Source: Prosthecobacter sp. (GTDB lineage: Bacteria; Verrucomicrobiota; Verrucomicrobiia; Verrucomicrobiales; Verrucomicrobiaceae). Taken from it: a DNA stretch of 64,000 nt. Both the position numbers and the translations under genes were made by a program. This document shows, piece after piece, positions 8,584 to 16,972 of this stretch (positions are counted from its first letter, which is position 1; every line of letters begins with the position of its first letter). The stretch lies in NCBI GenBank assembly GCA_017853885.1, contig JAFMIR010000020.1, forward strand, positions 1 to 64,000, read 5' to 3'. Below the pieces are notes generated by a model. That model was given only the letters and a program-made list of their open reading frames with translations. It had not been told where the DNA came from and searched no databases.

Positions 8584-10668
8584 TCACTCGACTGGCAACC
8601 AGCGCACACCATCGACGACAGTGTAGCCGTTGGCTCCGACGTTGCTGATGGTGATAGCAGTGTCGTTGCCACAATCATATTCGCCGAGGTCGATCCAATA
8701 AATGCCTTCGATTTCCCGGCCACTCTTTAGGTCGATGATGAGCTTTTTCATGCCGCCAACGTACTGCACCTCGACGGCGGCATTGGTAGCGCGGTTGTTG
8801 TTCGGCGGTGCAGCAAGCTGGAGGCGAAACTTGCCGTTTTTTTCGAGCTTGGGCTCGAAGCGTAGGCTGCACTGGCCATCCTTAGCGTTGCCATCGTGGC
8901 AGTAGCCGTCACCGAGGAAAGCCTTGGCAGCGCCGCTTTCCTGCCAATGACCGGTGACTTTGCCCTGGGTGTCATCCATGACAATGCCTTTGACCTTCTT
9001 AGGATCGACGCCACGCGAGATCTTCGAACTGCTGTAGGCGAGAATCTGACCGTCTTTGAGCAGCACCTCACGCAGCTTTTCATAAGGCACATTTTGCACG
9101 GCGACCGCGCCATCGAGGGCAAGGACAGCAGCGGTGGCAGCAGACTGGCCGAGAATCATGAAAACAGGCTCCATGCGAATGCTACCATAGGCAATATGGC
9201 TGGCAGACATGGCAACAGGCACAAGCAAATTACTCCCCTGCCCTTTTTTCGGGACGAGTGATCGATAGGCGATCTCATAGGGCCCATTCGTGCTCACACC
9301 GATATCACCCTCATTCTGCACATAACCGTCAGACGTGATGTAACGCTGCACATTGTGGCTGTCGATCGTGTAGCTGCCCATGCCAACAGATTCAGGTGTA
9401 GGTTTCTTTTTACGCAGCTCATTTTCAGTCATCACATAATCACCAATCATGCGGCGCGCTTCTCGAATGTAGAGTTGATGGCTCCAGTTGCCGTTATCGG
9501 TAAACTCATCCTTCGGCAGGCCCCACTTGCGGAGTTCGTCCTGCACCTTCTTCGGCACGCGGGGATCATTCGCCACGAACCACAGCAGACCCTGCTGGTA
9601 GCGGCGGTGTTCGGCAATGATTTCGCGGCGCTTCTCGTAGCTGGCCTCGGGGTATTCGTAGTTCATGCCGATGTTGTCGAAGCTGAACGGCCCGTGGTTG
9701 TTCGTGTCCGTTTTGAAATTCGGGATCGGGTCGAACTTCTCAAAGAACTCGCCCCAACCGGTGTTGAGCACGCGGAGGAGGATTTCGTATTGCGAAGCGT
9801 CGTAACCATCCGGCTTTGGAAACGGGATGCGATTTTCCGGCACGTTGGTATAGCAGGAGCGGAAGCAGTAGGCCTGCACCCGCTTGTCTGCTTCACCGAA
9901 TTTGCCAGGATCTTCCGTGCTCACGCGTGACAATATGCCGCTCTTCGGATCGCCCGGCACCTTGTAAGGACTGATCTTGTCTTTCACCGCACCGAAATGA
10001 TGGCGGTGATGCAGCACGCCGACCTGGATGCCGTTGTGCTCCTCGCCATACACGCTGTTCGCCTCGCGGCCGACATGGTAATCACAGCCCGCGGCGGCCA
10101 TGAGATCACCTTCGTAGGTGGTATCGAGAAACATTGTTCCTTCGTAGTTTTTGCCGCCAAGAGTGGTGATACTCATAATGCGGTCACCGTTTTTTTTGAT
10201 GCCCTTCTCGCGGTCGAGCCACTCATTGCGCACCACTTCGATGCCGAACTCTTTGATGTAATCTTCAAAGACTTTTTCCGCGGCGCTGGGCTCAAAAATC
10301 CACATCGTGCGGTTCACACCGTCCATGGCCACCGTCCCTTGGCCTTTGTTACCATATTCGGACTTTTTCTGCTGCTTCCACGAACCCGGTTTCTCGTAGT
10401 GCAGATAAATACGATGGTAAAAGTCACGTGCCAAGCCCCCGATGACAGCCTTATTGCCCGTGTCGGTAAAACCAAGCCCACCGCTGCTGAGGCCACCGAG
10501 ATGTTTGTCCGGACTGACGATGATAACGGATTTTCCCATTTTTTTGACCTGCACTGCCGCCATAACTGCTGCGCAGGTGCCACCGTAGATGACCACGTCG
10601 TGAGCCGCACGAGCCATGTGCAGATAAGGCAATACAATCAAGAATCCGGTCAAGAGACGTTTTTTCAT
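8584..10668 (-). CDS. Secreted FAD-dependent oxidoreductase with golvesin-like C-terminal domain
   Basis: 694 aa. The signal peptide spans residues 1 to about 21 (cleavage near MARA-AHD). It is followed directly by an FAD-binding Rossmann start, VVIYGGTCAAVMAA (25-38), and then the FAD_oxidored-type fold with HLGGLSSGGLG (56-66) and a redox-domain GCDYHVGREAN region. The C-terminal ~130 residues form a beta-rich module ending TVVDGVRWLPVE, resembling the golvesin/xanthan-lyase-associated domain, probably carbohydrate binding. Such proteins are common in Verrucomicrobiota and Planctomycetota and are often annotated as xanthan lyase-like; the substrate is unknown. The gene stands alone on its strand, flanked by a 13-bp direct repeat. 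Confidence 0.85.
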   Translation of the reverse strand: MKKRLLTGFLIVLPYLHMARAAHDVVIYGGTCAAVMAAVQVKKMGKSVIIVSPDKHLGGLSSGGLGFTDTGNKAVIGGLARDFYHRIYLHYEKPGSWKQQKKSEYGNKGQGTVAMDGVNRTMWIFEPSAAEKVFEDYIKEFGIEVVRNEWLDREKGIKKNGDRIMSITTLGGKNYEGTMFLDTTYEGDLMAAAGCDYHVGREANSVYGEEHNGIQVGVLHHRHHFGAVKDKISPYKVPGDPKSGILSRVSTEDPGKFGEADKRVQAYCFRSCYTNVPENRIPFPKPDGYDASQYEILLRVLNTGWGEFFEKFDPIPNFKTDTNNHGPFSFDNIGMNYEYPEASYEKRREIIAEHRRYQQGLLWFVANDPRVPKKVQDELRKWGLPKDEFTDNGNWSHQLYIREARRMIGDYVMTENELRKKKPTPESVGMGSYTIDSHNVQRYITSDGYVQNEGDIGVSTNGPYEIAYRSLVPKKGQGSNLLVPVAMSASHIAYGSIRMEPVFMILGQSAATAAVLALDGAVAVQNVPYEKLREVLLKDGQILAYSSSKISRGVDPKKVKGIVMDDTQGKVTGHWQESGAAKAFLGDGYCHDGNAKDGQCSLRFEPKLEKNGKFRLQLAAPPNNNRATNAAVEVQYVGGMKKLIIDLKSGREIEGIYWIDLGEYDCGNDTAITISNVGANGYTVVDGVRWLPVE

Positions 10669-10679
10669 GGCGAGCGAGT

Positions 10680-10703
10680 GCTTTTATTTCACCGTATAAA
10701 AGC
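10680..10703. promoter_or_regulatory. Inverted repeat upstream of the FAD oxidoreductase gene
   Basis: Perfect 8-bp inverted repeat GCTTTTAT (10680-10687) and ATAAAAGC (10696-10703) with an 8-nt spacer. It lies 11 bp upstream of the start codon of the gene at 10668. The position fits an operator or a leader hairpin that could affect translation, but the sequence alone does not show which. It may also be chance in an AT-rich leader. Confidence 0.25.
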
Positions 10704-10774
10704 CCTCAGCAAACAGAATGTGTTTGATGCCTTGGCATGCATACCTAGGCAATGCAGGCATGCACTCTTCCTGT

Positions 10775-12949
10775 TTATGCTCTCCGACCACGTTTGGGTT
10801 TGCTGTATTTGACCTCCTGACGCGACAAAAGACCATCTACTGATCCTTCGACTCGTTTCTTCAACTCACGAATCTGATCCCGCAAAAGCGCGGCACGTTC
10901 GTATTCAAGTTTCTTAGCGGCCTCGGTCATTTCTTCTTCGAGTTCACGAATGGTCTCAGTCACAGCAAAATCACCACCACTCTCCCTAACCACGTTTTCC
11001 TCAACCTCTTTCGCCTTGCCAAGAATATGCAGGCTCTCCTGCACGGCACGGCGAACGGTTTGAGGCGTAACACCATGCTTGTCATTGTGTTCGATCTGCA
11101 GCTGACGACGATAACTGGTAATGTTGCGCAGGCTGCGGATGCTTTGCGTCTCAATGTCCGCGAATAATACAACCTCACCTGCCACATGACGAGCTGCTCG
11201 TCCGGCAGTTTGTATGAGAGACGTCTCACTGCGGAGAAAACCCTCCTTGTCGGCATCAAGAATACAAACAAGACTCACCTCCGGCAGATCGAGGCCCTCG
11301 CGAAGCAAATTAATACCAATCAGGATGTCACAGTCTCCTTTTCGCAGGCTACGAAGAATTTCGACACGCTCAATGGCATCAATGTCGCTATGCAAATAGC
11401 GCACCTTGAGATTCAGATTGCGCAGATAGTCCGTCAGGTCCTCTGCAGTGCGTTTCGTAAGTGTCGTGACCAAAACACGCTCATTCTTTTCGATGCGTTG
11501 GCGGCAGAGTTCGATCGTTTCGTCTATTTGGCCTTTGAGAGGCTTGATCGTGATGATCGGGTCAAGAAGCCCGGTGGGGCGAATGATCTGCTCGACGACC
11601 AGCGGCCGTTTCGGTGTAGTCACATCAAATTTCTCAACTGTTTCACTGCTACCACTCACTCGAATGGCTTTCCCGGGCTGAGCTGCTGGTATACCATCAT
11701 CAAACTTTTTATTTGGAATGAAGCATTTGTTTCCAACGATGCTGTTTTCCATCTCAAAGCGGGCAGGTGTGGCACTCACGTAAACGATTTGACCCACCTT
11801 ATCCATAAACTCCTCGAACCGTAGCGGCCGATTGTCGAGCGCGCTCGGAAGGCGAAATCCATGATCCACCAGCACAGTTTTGCGTGATTTGTCACCCTCA
11901 TACATGCCACTAATCTGCGGTATAGTGGCATGGCTTTCGTCAACAAAAACCATTGGTCGTTCAGGGAAGAAATCAAGCAGTGTGCCAGGCGTGGCACCTG
12001 GCTCACGACCTGTAAGATGTCGGCTATAGTTCTCGATTCCCTGACAGAAGCCCATTTCCTGCATCATCTCGATGTCATACTGCGTGCGCATCTTGATTCG
12101 CTGAGCCTCAAGCAGCTTTCCCTCTTTTTCAAACCATGCCACCCGATCCTCAAGCTCCTCGCGGATTTTAACAATAGCTTTGCGGAGCTTCTCGCCTGGC
12201 GTAACAAACTGCTTCGCAGGAAAAATAGTGTAGCTAGGCATTTTAAGCGTCACCGTTCCTGTGAGCACATCTATTGCGCTGATACGATCGATCTCATCGC
12301 CAAAAAATTCGACGCGAATGGCTTCGTTTTCAAGATAAGCCGGCACTACTTCGATCACATCGCCACGTGCGCGAAATCTGCCGCGCTGGATTTGATAGTC
12401 GTTACGCTCATAGAGCATATCCACAAGCTTCGTCAGCAACTCTTCGCGTGTCATTTTTTTGCCAACATGCAATGGCACCATCATGCCTTCATAATCTTCC
12501 GGCGAACCCAAGCCATAAATACAGCTTACGCTTGCAACAACAATGGTATCGCGCCGCGTGAGAAGCGCACCCATGCTGGAAAGACGTAAACGTTCAATCT
12601 CGTCATTCACATTCGAGTCCTTCTCGATGTATGTATCCGTGCGCGGTATATAGGCCTCCGGCTGGTAGTAGTCGAAGTAGCTCACAAAATATTCCACTGC
12701 ATTATCAGGGAAGAAGTTTTTGAACTCAGAGTAGAGCTGAGCAGCAAGCGTTTTGTTGTGAGAGAACACCAAAGAAGGCTTGCCGATCTCTGCGATGATA
12801 TTTGCCATCGTAAAGGTTTTACCACTGCCCGTGACACCTAGAAGCGTCTGATGACGGTTTCCAGCCTGCAATGACTTGACCAGCTTCGCAATGGCCTGTG
12901 TCTGGTCACCTCGTGGAAGAAACTCGGGATTCAGCTGGAAAACGGACAT
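10775..12949 (-). CDS. uvrB: Excinuclease ABC subunit B
   Basis: 724 aa. UvrB is the damage-verifying helicase-like subunit of nucleotide excision repair and acts with UvrA and UvrC. Walker A GVTGSGKT is at residues 38-45, and the beta-hairpin region YFVSYFDYYQPEAYIP at about 87-102. The helicase motifs include TAGRAARH near residue 580. The C-terminal UVR motif that contacts UvrC is within EEMTEAAKKLEYERAALL. The length is slightly over the usual 660-700 because of a basic tail (KYSKPKRGRRA). It is divergent from ribF with 120 bp between the starts. No LexA-like site was recognised upstream. Confidence 0.97.
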   Translation of the reverse strand: MSVFQLNPEFLPRGDQTQAIAKLVKSLQAGNRHQTLLGVTGSGKTFTMANIIAEIGKPSLVFSHNKTLAAQLYSEFKNFFPDNAVEYFVSYFDYYQPEAYIPRTDTYIEKDSNVNDEIERLRLSSMGALLTRRDTIVVASVSCIYGLGSPEDYEGMMVPLHVGKKMTREELLTKLVDMLYERNDYQIQRGRFRARGDVIEVVPAYLENEAIRVEFFGDEIDRISAIDVLTGTVTLKMPSYTIFPAKQFVTPGEKLRKAIVKIREELEDRVAWFEKEGKLLEAQRIKMRTQYDIEMMQEMGFCQGIENYSRHLTGREPGATPGTLLDFFPERPMVFVDESHATIPQISGMYEGDKSRKTVLVDHGFRLPSALDNRPLRFEEFMDKVGQIVYVSATPARFEMENSIVGNKCFIPNKKFDDGIPAAQPGKAIRVSGSSETVEKFDVTTPKRPLVVEQIIRPTGLLDPIITIKPLKGQIDETIELCRQRIEKNERVLVTTLTKRTAEDLTDYLRNLNLKVRYLHSDIDAIERVEILRSLRKGDCDILIGINLLREGLDLPEVSLVCILDADKEGFLRSETSLIQTAGRAARHVAGEVVLFADIETQSIRSLRNITSYRRQLQIEHNDKHGVTPQTVRRAVQESLHILGKAKEVEENVVRESGGDFAVTETIRELEEEMTEAAKKLEYERAALLRDQIRELKKRVEGSVDGLLSRQEVKYSKPKRGRRA

Positions 12950-13069
12950 GCATCAACCGCTATGCAGCCAAGCCCGTGGACGTCAAGGCAGCTCACGTCA
13001 AATCTCTCCATACAAGCAAAGGCTCGCATCCGGTATTTGCGGGAAGCAAGAGGGCGGGTAAAGACCTAC

Positions 13070-13996
13070 ATGCAGGTTTTGCACAGCATTGAGCAACTTT
13101 CCGATATACCGGGGCCCGTGGCACTCGCGATCGGAGTGTTTGACGGGTTACATTTAGGTCATCAAGAGGTGATCCGAGCTGCCAACGATCATGCTCACGG
13201 CCACCATGGCAGTGTGGTTGTGATGACATTTGACCCACACCCACTGCACATTTTGCGTCCAGGAAGCGCTCCGCGGATGCTTTGTAGTGCACGACATCAA
13301 GAACGTATCCTACAAGACCTTGGGGTGCAAACCCTGCTCAGATACCCGTTTACAAAGGAGACGGCACAAACGGAGGCACAAGTTTTTGTTAAACGACTCG
13401 TCGATGCGTCAAAACCGCTGGGTTGCATTTCTGTCGGGCATGGCTGGAGTTTTGGCAGGGGTCGGGAGGGAAATATCCATCTGCTCACCGACCTCGGTGA
13501 AAAGCATGATTTTGCGGTCTATGGGATTCCCCCCGTTCGAATGGATGGCGAGGTGGTAAGCAGCACAGTTATTCGGGAAGCAGTGACACGAGGAGACTTG
13601 CTCAAAGCAGCTCGGCTTCTTGGCCGTGGCTACGCGGTGATGGGGCGCGTTGTGGATGGACGCAAGCTCGGAAGGCAGCTAGGCTTCCCTACTGCAAACG
13701 TTGAGGTCGAAAATGAGCAGGCACCTCCGCTTGGAGTATATGCGGTGCATGCACGCTTAGATGATGCATGGCTGCCAGCGGTGGCCAATCTCGGAAAACG
13801 CCCCACCGTGACAGAAAATGCCGAACCTACCTTGGAAGTGCATCTCCTTGATTGGTCAGGGAATTGCTACGCAAAAGAAATGGAAGTTCGCTTTCACACA
13901 CACCTACGCGAGGAGAAGTCTTTCGACGGTCTGGAGAAATTGAAGGCTCAGATCCAACGCGATATTGAGGCGGCAAAGCAGCTTATCTCTCAATGA
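13070..13996 (+). CDS. ribF: Bifunctional riboflavin kinase/FAD synthetase
   Basis: 308 aa from the ATG at 13070; the frame is open 108 bp upstream, but family homology starts here and a GGGCGGG stretch could serve as ribosome binding site. The FAD synthetase (nucleotidyltransferase) domain has GVFDGLHLGH (22-31) and TFDPHPLHIL (53-62). The riboflavin kinase domain has GRKLGRQLGFPTANV (197-211), including the PTAN motif. The enzyme makes FMN and then FAD in the cytoplasm. No FMN riboswitch was seen in the 120-bp upstream region. Divergent from uvrB. Confidence 0.95.
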   Translation: MQVLHSIEQLSDIPGPVALAIGVFDGLHLGHQEVIRAANDHAHGHHGSVVVMTFDPHPLHILRPGSAPRMLCSARHQERILQDLGVQTLLRYPFTKETAQTEAQVFVKRLVDASKPLGCISVGHGWSFGRGREGNIHLLTDLGEKHDFAVYGIPPVRMDGEVVSSTVIREAVTRGDLLKAARLLGRGYAVMGRVVDGRKLGRQLGFPTANVEVENEQAPPLGVYAVHARLDDAWLPAVANLGKRPTVTENAEPTLEVHLLDWSGNCYAKEMEVRFHTHLREEKSFDGLEKLKAQIQRDIEAAKQLISQ

Positions 13997-14095
13997 TGCG
14001 TTCAGCGGCACCAATCATCGCGTCTAAGAAAAGAATATCTCGGTCACAGTTTCACCAACTTCTGGCTGATATCCTCGTTTTTAGATGGTATTCAC

Positions 14096-15409
14096 TTACT
14101 TGAGATTCTTGACCAGAATTTTGGAGTTCCGACCGCTCTTTTCATATCTCTCACGTCGACTGGTCGGCAGAGCATCGGGAGTGGTAGCCGTGTAGCCCAT
14201 TTTCTCCTCAAAAAAACGAAAGGCTTGAGTGCTAAGTGCCACCATGACTTCGCAGCCGCGCTGCCTTGCTGTTTCCTCAGCAAAGGCGACTAGTTTCCTG
14301 CCGTGACTTTTATTTTTATGACTGCGTTTGACAAAGAGGCAAGCAAGCTCAGCCACGCGTTTCCCCTCCTCCTCATACGAATGCACAGCGACAGAACCGA
14401 TCGGATTCCCATCGAGTTCCAGAACGAAAAAATCTTTGATTCTCGACTGAATCGAGTCGCGACTCCTCGGAACAAGCGCAGCATCATCCACACTTTGCTG
14501 CATCATTGAAAGCAAAGCAGGCACATCACTTGAACGTGCTTTACGAATCTGTTGGTAATCGTCGGCATGAATCATGGTGCCAACCCCCTCATTCGAGAAA
14601 AGTTCCGCAAGTAGCGCCTCATCAAGCGTGCCATCGACGATGTGGACACGCGGAACGCCTTCTTGGCAGGCTAGTGCGGCATAGCGGAGCTTTGAAAGCA
14701 AACTCACATCATATTTTGGATCTTTTTTCTTGTACATCTCCTTCGCTTCCGCCACGGAAATTTGAGCGAGACGCTGGCCATCTGCGCCATTCAGGCCGCT
14801 TTCGGAGACAAAAATGACTTTCGCGGCTTGGAGGGCAATGGCGACCTCGACCGCGACAGCATCAGAATTGAGCCTGAGCGTGGCTCCTTTGCCATCATAA
14901 CCCAGCGGCGGCAGGATCGGAATAATGTCGGCCTTGAGCATCGCTCGCAGACTTTCTTCATCGACACGCTCAATGCGGCCAGTGAATTCGAGATCGATCC
15001 CCTCAATGACACCTGCTGGATGTACGGCGAGAGCATTAGAAATCGCGACAGGCATTTCCAACGCAGTGAGTTCTGCCGCAAGATTGCTGCACTGCCTCAT
15101 GATCGCATCTTTGGCAATTTCAATGCCGATAGCGTCTGTTCGCCCCATGCCATCGTCATTATCAAGTGCGATACCTCGATTCGCCGCAAGTGCTTGCACT
15201 TGAGCCCTCGCACCAAAAACGAGCACGACTTCGATGTTGAGCGATTGGAGGACTGCCACATCCTGCAGGAGGCTCGCAAAGCTTGGCTGCATCATCAATG
15301 CACCGTCAAATGCAATGACAAAAACTTTTTGTCGAAACTGCGGCACATAATGTAAAATTCCGCGCAGGTCTTCAAAACGAGGTTGGGGCTTGGAGGAGAA
15401 CGTGTTCAA
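14096..15409 (-). CDS. argA: N-acetylglutamate synthase (amino-acid kinase fold plus GNAT)
   Basis: 437 aa, close to the E. coli ArgA length. The N-terminal amino-acid-kinase-like domain (about 1-275) carries the arginine-sensing fold, and the C-terminal GNAT domain (about 285-437) makes N-acetylglutamate from acetyl-CoA and glutamate, the first step of arginine synthesis. Visible features are VFGARAQVQAL in the kinase-like half and, in the GNAT half, a likely acetyl-CoA loop around SHKNKSHGRKLV followed by ALSTQAFRFFEEKMGY. It stands alone; other arg genes are not in the window. Convergent with ribF. Confidence 0.9.
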   Translation of the reverse strand: MNTFSSKPQPRFEDLRGILHYVPQFRQKVFVIAFDGALMMQPSFASLLQDVAVLQSLNIEVVLVFGARAQVQALAANRGIALDNDDGMGRTDAIGIEIAKDAIMRQCSNLAAELTALEMPVAISNALAVHPAGVIEGIDLEFTGRIERVDEESLRAMLKADIIPILPPLGYDGKGATLRLNSDAVAVEVAIALQAAKVIFVSESGLNGADGQRLAQISVAEAKEMYKKKDPKYDVSLLSKLRYAALACQEGVPRVHIVDGTLDEALLAELFSNEGVGTMIHADDYQQIRKARSSDVPALLSMMQQSVDDAALVPRSRDSIQSRIKDFFVLELDGNPIGSVAVHSYEEEGKRVAELACLFVKRSHKNKSHGRKLVAFAEETARQRGCEVMVALSTQAFRFFEEKMGYTATTPDALPTSRRERYEKSGRNSKILVKNLK

Positions 15410-15838
15410 GGCAATGATTCAATATGATAGCACAAGTCGGCGAAACTCATCCAACGTTTTCATCCCACCCAACAAGGGCAGGCATTGTGCGGGCGCAACA
15501 TGCTTGCTTTAGCATTAGGGTTCATGAGCTTTGAAGCTGATGCGCCACCGCATAAGTTTTTGCTCAAACTTGGCGGGCAACAGTTCAATTTGCATAGAGA
15601 TCAACTACGTAGTTTCGTCTAGTCATTGAAGGACAGACCTAGGGCCTATTGTTTTTATGACCCAATTGCACCAAAATCACTGTTAAGGCCTCAGATCAGC
15701 AACCGGAAGGCTGTAACACTACAGGAAATCATCACCTAGTTATCAGGTGGACGGACTCTTATGACCTGCCAAAAAAGTCTCGTGAGTAGCCGACTTCAAA
15801 ATTCAGCACTTGAATCAATTCATCGATGCAACCGAAAA
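15410..15838. other. Intergenic region between argA and the secretion cluster
   Basis: About 430 bp, relatively AT-rich. It should hold the argA promoter; an extended -10-like TGCTATCAT (minus strand, hexamer at 15424-15429) lies only about 15 bp before the argA start and has no good -35, so it is only a weak candidate. A 32-codon plus-strand frame at 15524-15622 is listed separately. No RNA gene or terminator with a T-run was recognised. Confidence 0.35.
15524..15622 (+). CDS. Possible 32-aa microprotein or gene remnant
   Basis: Frame ATG to TAG encoding a protein-like peptide (begins MSFEADAPPHKFLLKLGG, ends DQLRSFV). An AGGG sits three bases before the ATG, which is too close for a good ribosome binding site. 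The amino-acid composition looks more natural than a random frame, but there is no recognisable family and no extension in a neighbouring frame that would prove a pseudogene. It is the only plus-strand candidate between argA and the secretion cluster. Confidence 0.15.
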   Translation: MSFEADAPPHKFLLKLGGQQFNLHRDQLRSFV

Positions 15839-16186
15839 TTATCTTTTAAGCCCCTGTGGCTTGCTTTGAACTTTGTCGATTTCGTCACGGTTTAAATTCA
15901 ACTCACGTTCGAATGAAGTTTTTTCCCTGCGGTTTTCTCGAACGAGATCCACAGTCCAAAAAGCACTGCTTAGACTGGCGGCCAAGAGAAGAATGAATAG
16001 CAGGTAGCAGATTATGGACATGTGCTGCTCTTGATGGCGGCGCATCTCCCGGTCCGTGTCCACATCCAAAACTCCCAAAAGATCCATCCACCACAACCGC
16101 CAGACACGAGGATCACGAGCCACATTCAAGGACCAAAAACTGGCAAATAGCATCAGAATGGCTGCTATGGCTAATCCGATGGGCAT
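15839..16186 (-). CDS. Hypothetical two-TM membrane protein at the end of the secretion cluster
   Basis: 115 aa, not recognised. A hydrophobic segment at residues 1-20 and a second at about 57-78 leave a charged loop between them (RHQEQ region) and a lysine/arginine/glutamate-rich C-terminal tail of about 35 residues likely in the cytoplasm. It starts 48 bp after the pseudopilin stop in the same direction, so it may be the last gene of that operon. It could be an assembly accessory factor, but this rests only on position. Confidence 0.6.
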   Translation of the reverse strand: MPIGLAIAAILMLFASFWSLNVARDPRVWRLWWMDLLGVLDVDTDREMRRHQEQHMSIICYLLFILLLAASLSSAFWTVDLVRENRREKTSFERELNLNRDEIDKVQSKPQGLKR

Positions 16187-16234
16187 GACGGAATTTTAGA
16201 TGTCGCTAAATACTTTTCGCAAAGTGACATGAAG

Positions 16235-16924
16235 CTACCAATTCTTGATCCATTTGGCAGCCATAGCGGGTGATTCCAAGGTATCAGAAGACTTCATCAT
16301 GGTATTGACCTCATCCTCAGCATATGACCACAAGTCATAAGTGGAATTGACGGTGGCCGAGCCTGAACTGCCGCCGCTGGAAGCGCCACCACCCGAACCG
16401 CTGCCAGTTGAAACCTGCGGAACCGCTTTGAGATATTGAAACGGATTGAAGAATCCATCCGCCATGAAGTATACGCCGTTCATTTTACGCCACATGGTAG
16501 GAGGCATGTCTTTGAACATGACATTGGCAATTTCCTCCTCAGAAAAATTGCCATCAGAAGCTGCGGCACCACCACCAGCACCCGGGGAATTCCCGACACC
16601 TTTTATCGCATCGTAGCCATCCCCACGCAGAGCTTGATACAAGCAACGCGCACCACCTACATTGTACTGCTTGCCAGGCTTCATCTGAATCATCTCTTCC
16701 GCGTTGGCAGGTTCAGGATACTCGCCGAACTTTTCAAAATAACGTTCCAACGAGGATGCAACAGCCGTCATGGTTGTCTCGGTGGTTCGACGCTTGGAGC
16801 CGCGCATCGCATAGTTGTAACCACCAAGCGTCAAGGCGGCCAAAACAACAATGATCGAAATGACGATCATCAATTCGGCGAGCGTGAAGCCTGCATTCCT
16901 GCGGAATGAGAAAGTGAATTTCAT
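16235..16924 (-). CDS. Type II secretion/type IV pilus-like pseudopilin
   Basis: 229 aa. The class III signal peptide ends in RRNAG before FTLAELMIVISIIVVLAAL, with the processing site after G12 and glutamate at mature position 5, as in prepilins. After the hydrophobic helix comes a GspG-like region with YFEKFGEYPEP. Two glycine/serine-rich segments interrupt the globular domain, which is unusual for GspG and makes the protein longer than the usual 140-150 aa. It follows gspF by 48 bp. It is probably the major pseudopilin of this system. Confidence 0.85.
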   Translation of the reverse strand: MKFTFSFRRNAGFTLAELMIVISIIVVLAALTLGGYNYAMRGSKRRTTETTMTAVASSLERYFEKFGEYPEPANAEEMIQMKPGKQYNVGGARCLYQALRGDGYDAIKGVGNSPGAGGGAAASDGNFSEEEIANVMFKDMPPTMWRKMNGVYFMADGFFNPFQYLKAVPQVSTGSGSGGGASSGGSSGSATVNSTYDLWSYAEDEVNTMMKSSDTLESPAMAAKWIKNW

Positions 16925-16972
16925 GGCGAAACAGGTTGGGAACTGGATAAGGACAAATGTGCAGATCTGGGC

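Noticed and set aside
9997..10812. 271-codon plus-strand open frame
   Set aside because: Antisense to the FAD oxidoreductase N-terminus, which has a clear signal peptide and FAD motif.
12950..13069. Possible LexA/SOS box for uvrB or FMN riboswitch for ribF
   Set aside because: No CTGT-type palindrome and no RFN-like conserved blocks were seen. Two TTGACG copies occur on the uvrB strand but without a good -10 at proper distance from the start.
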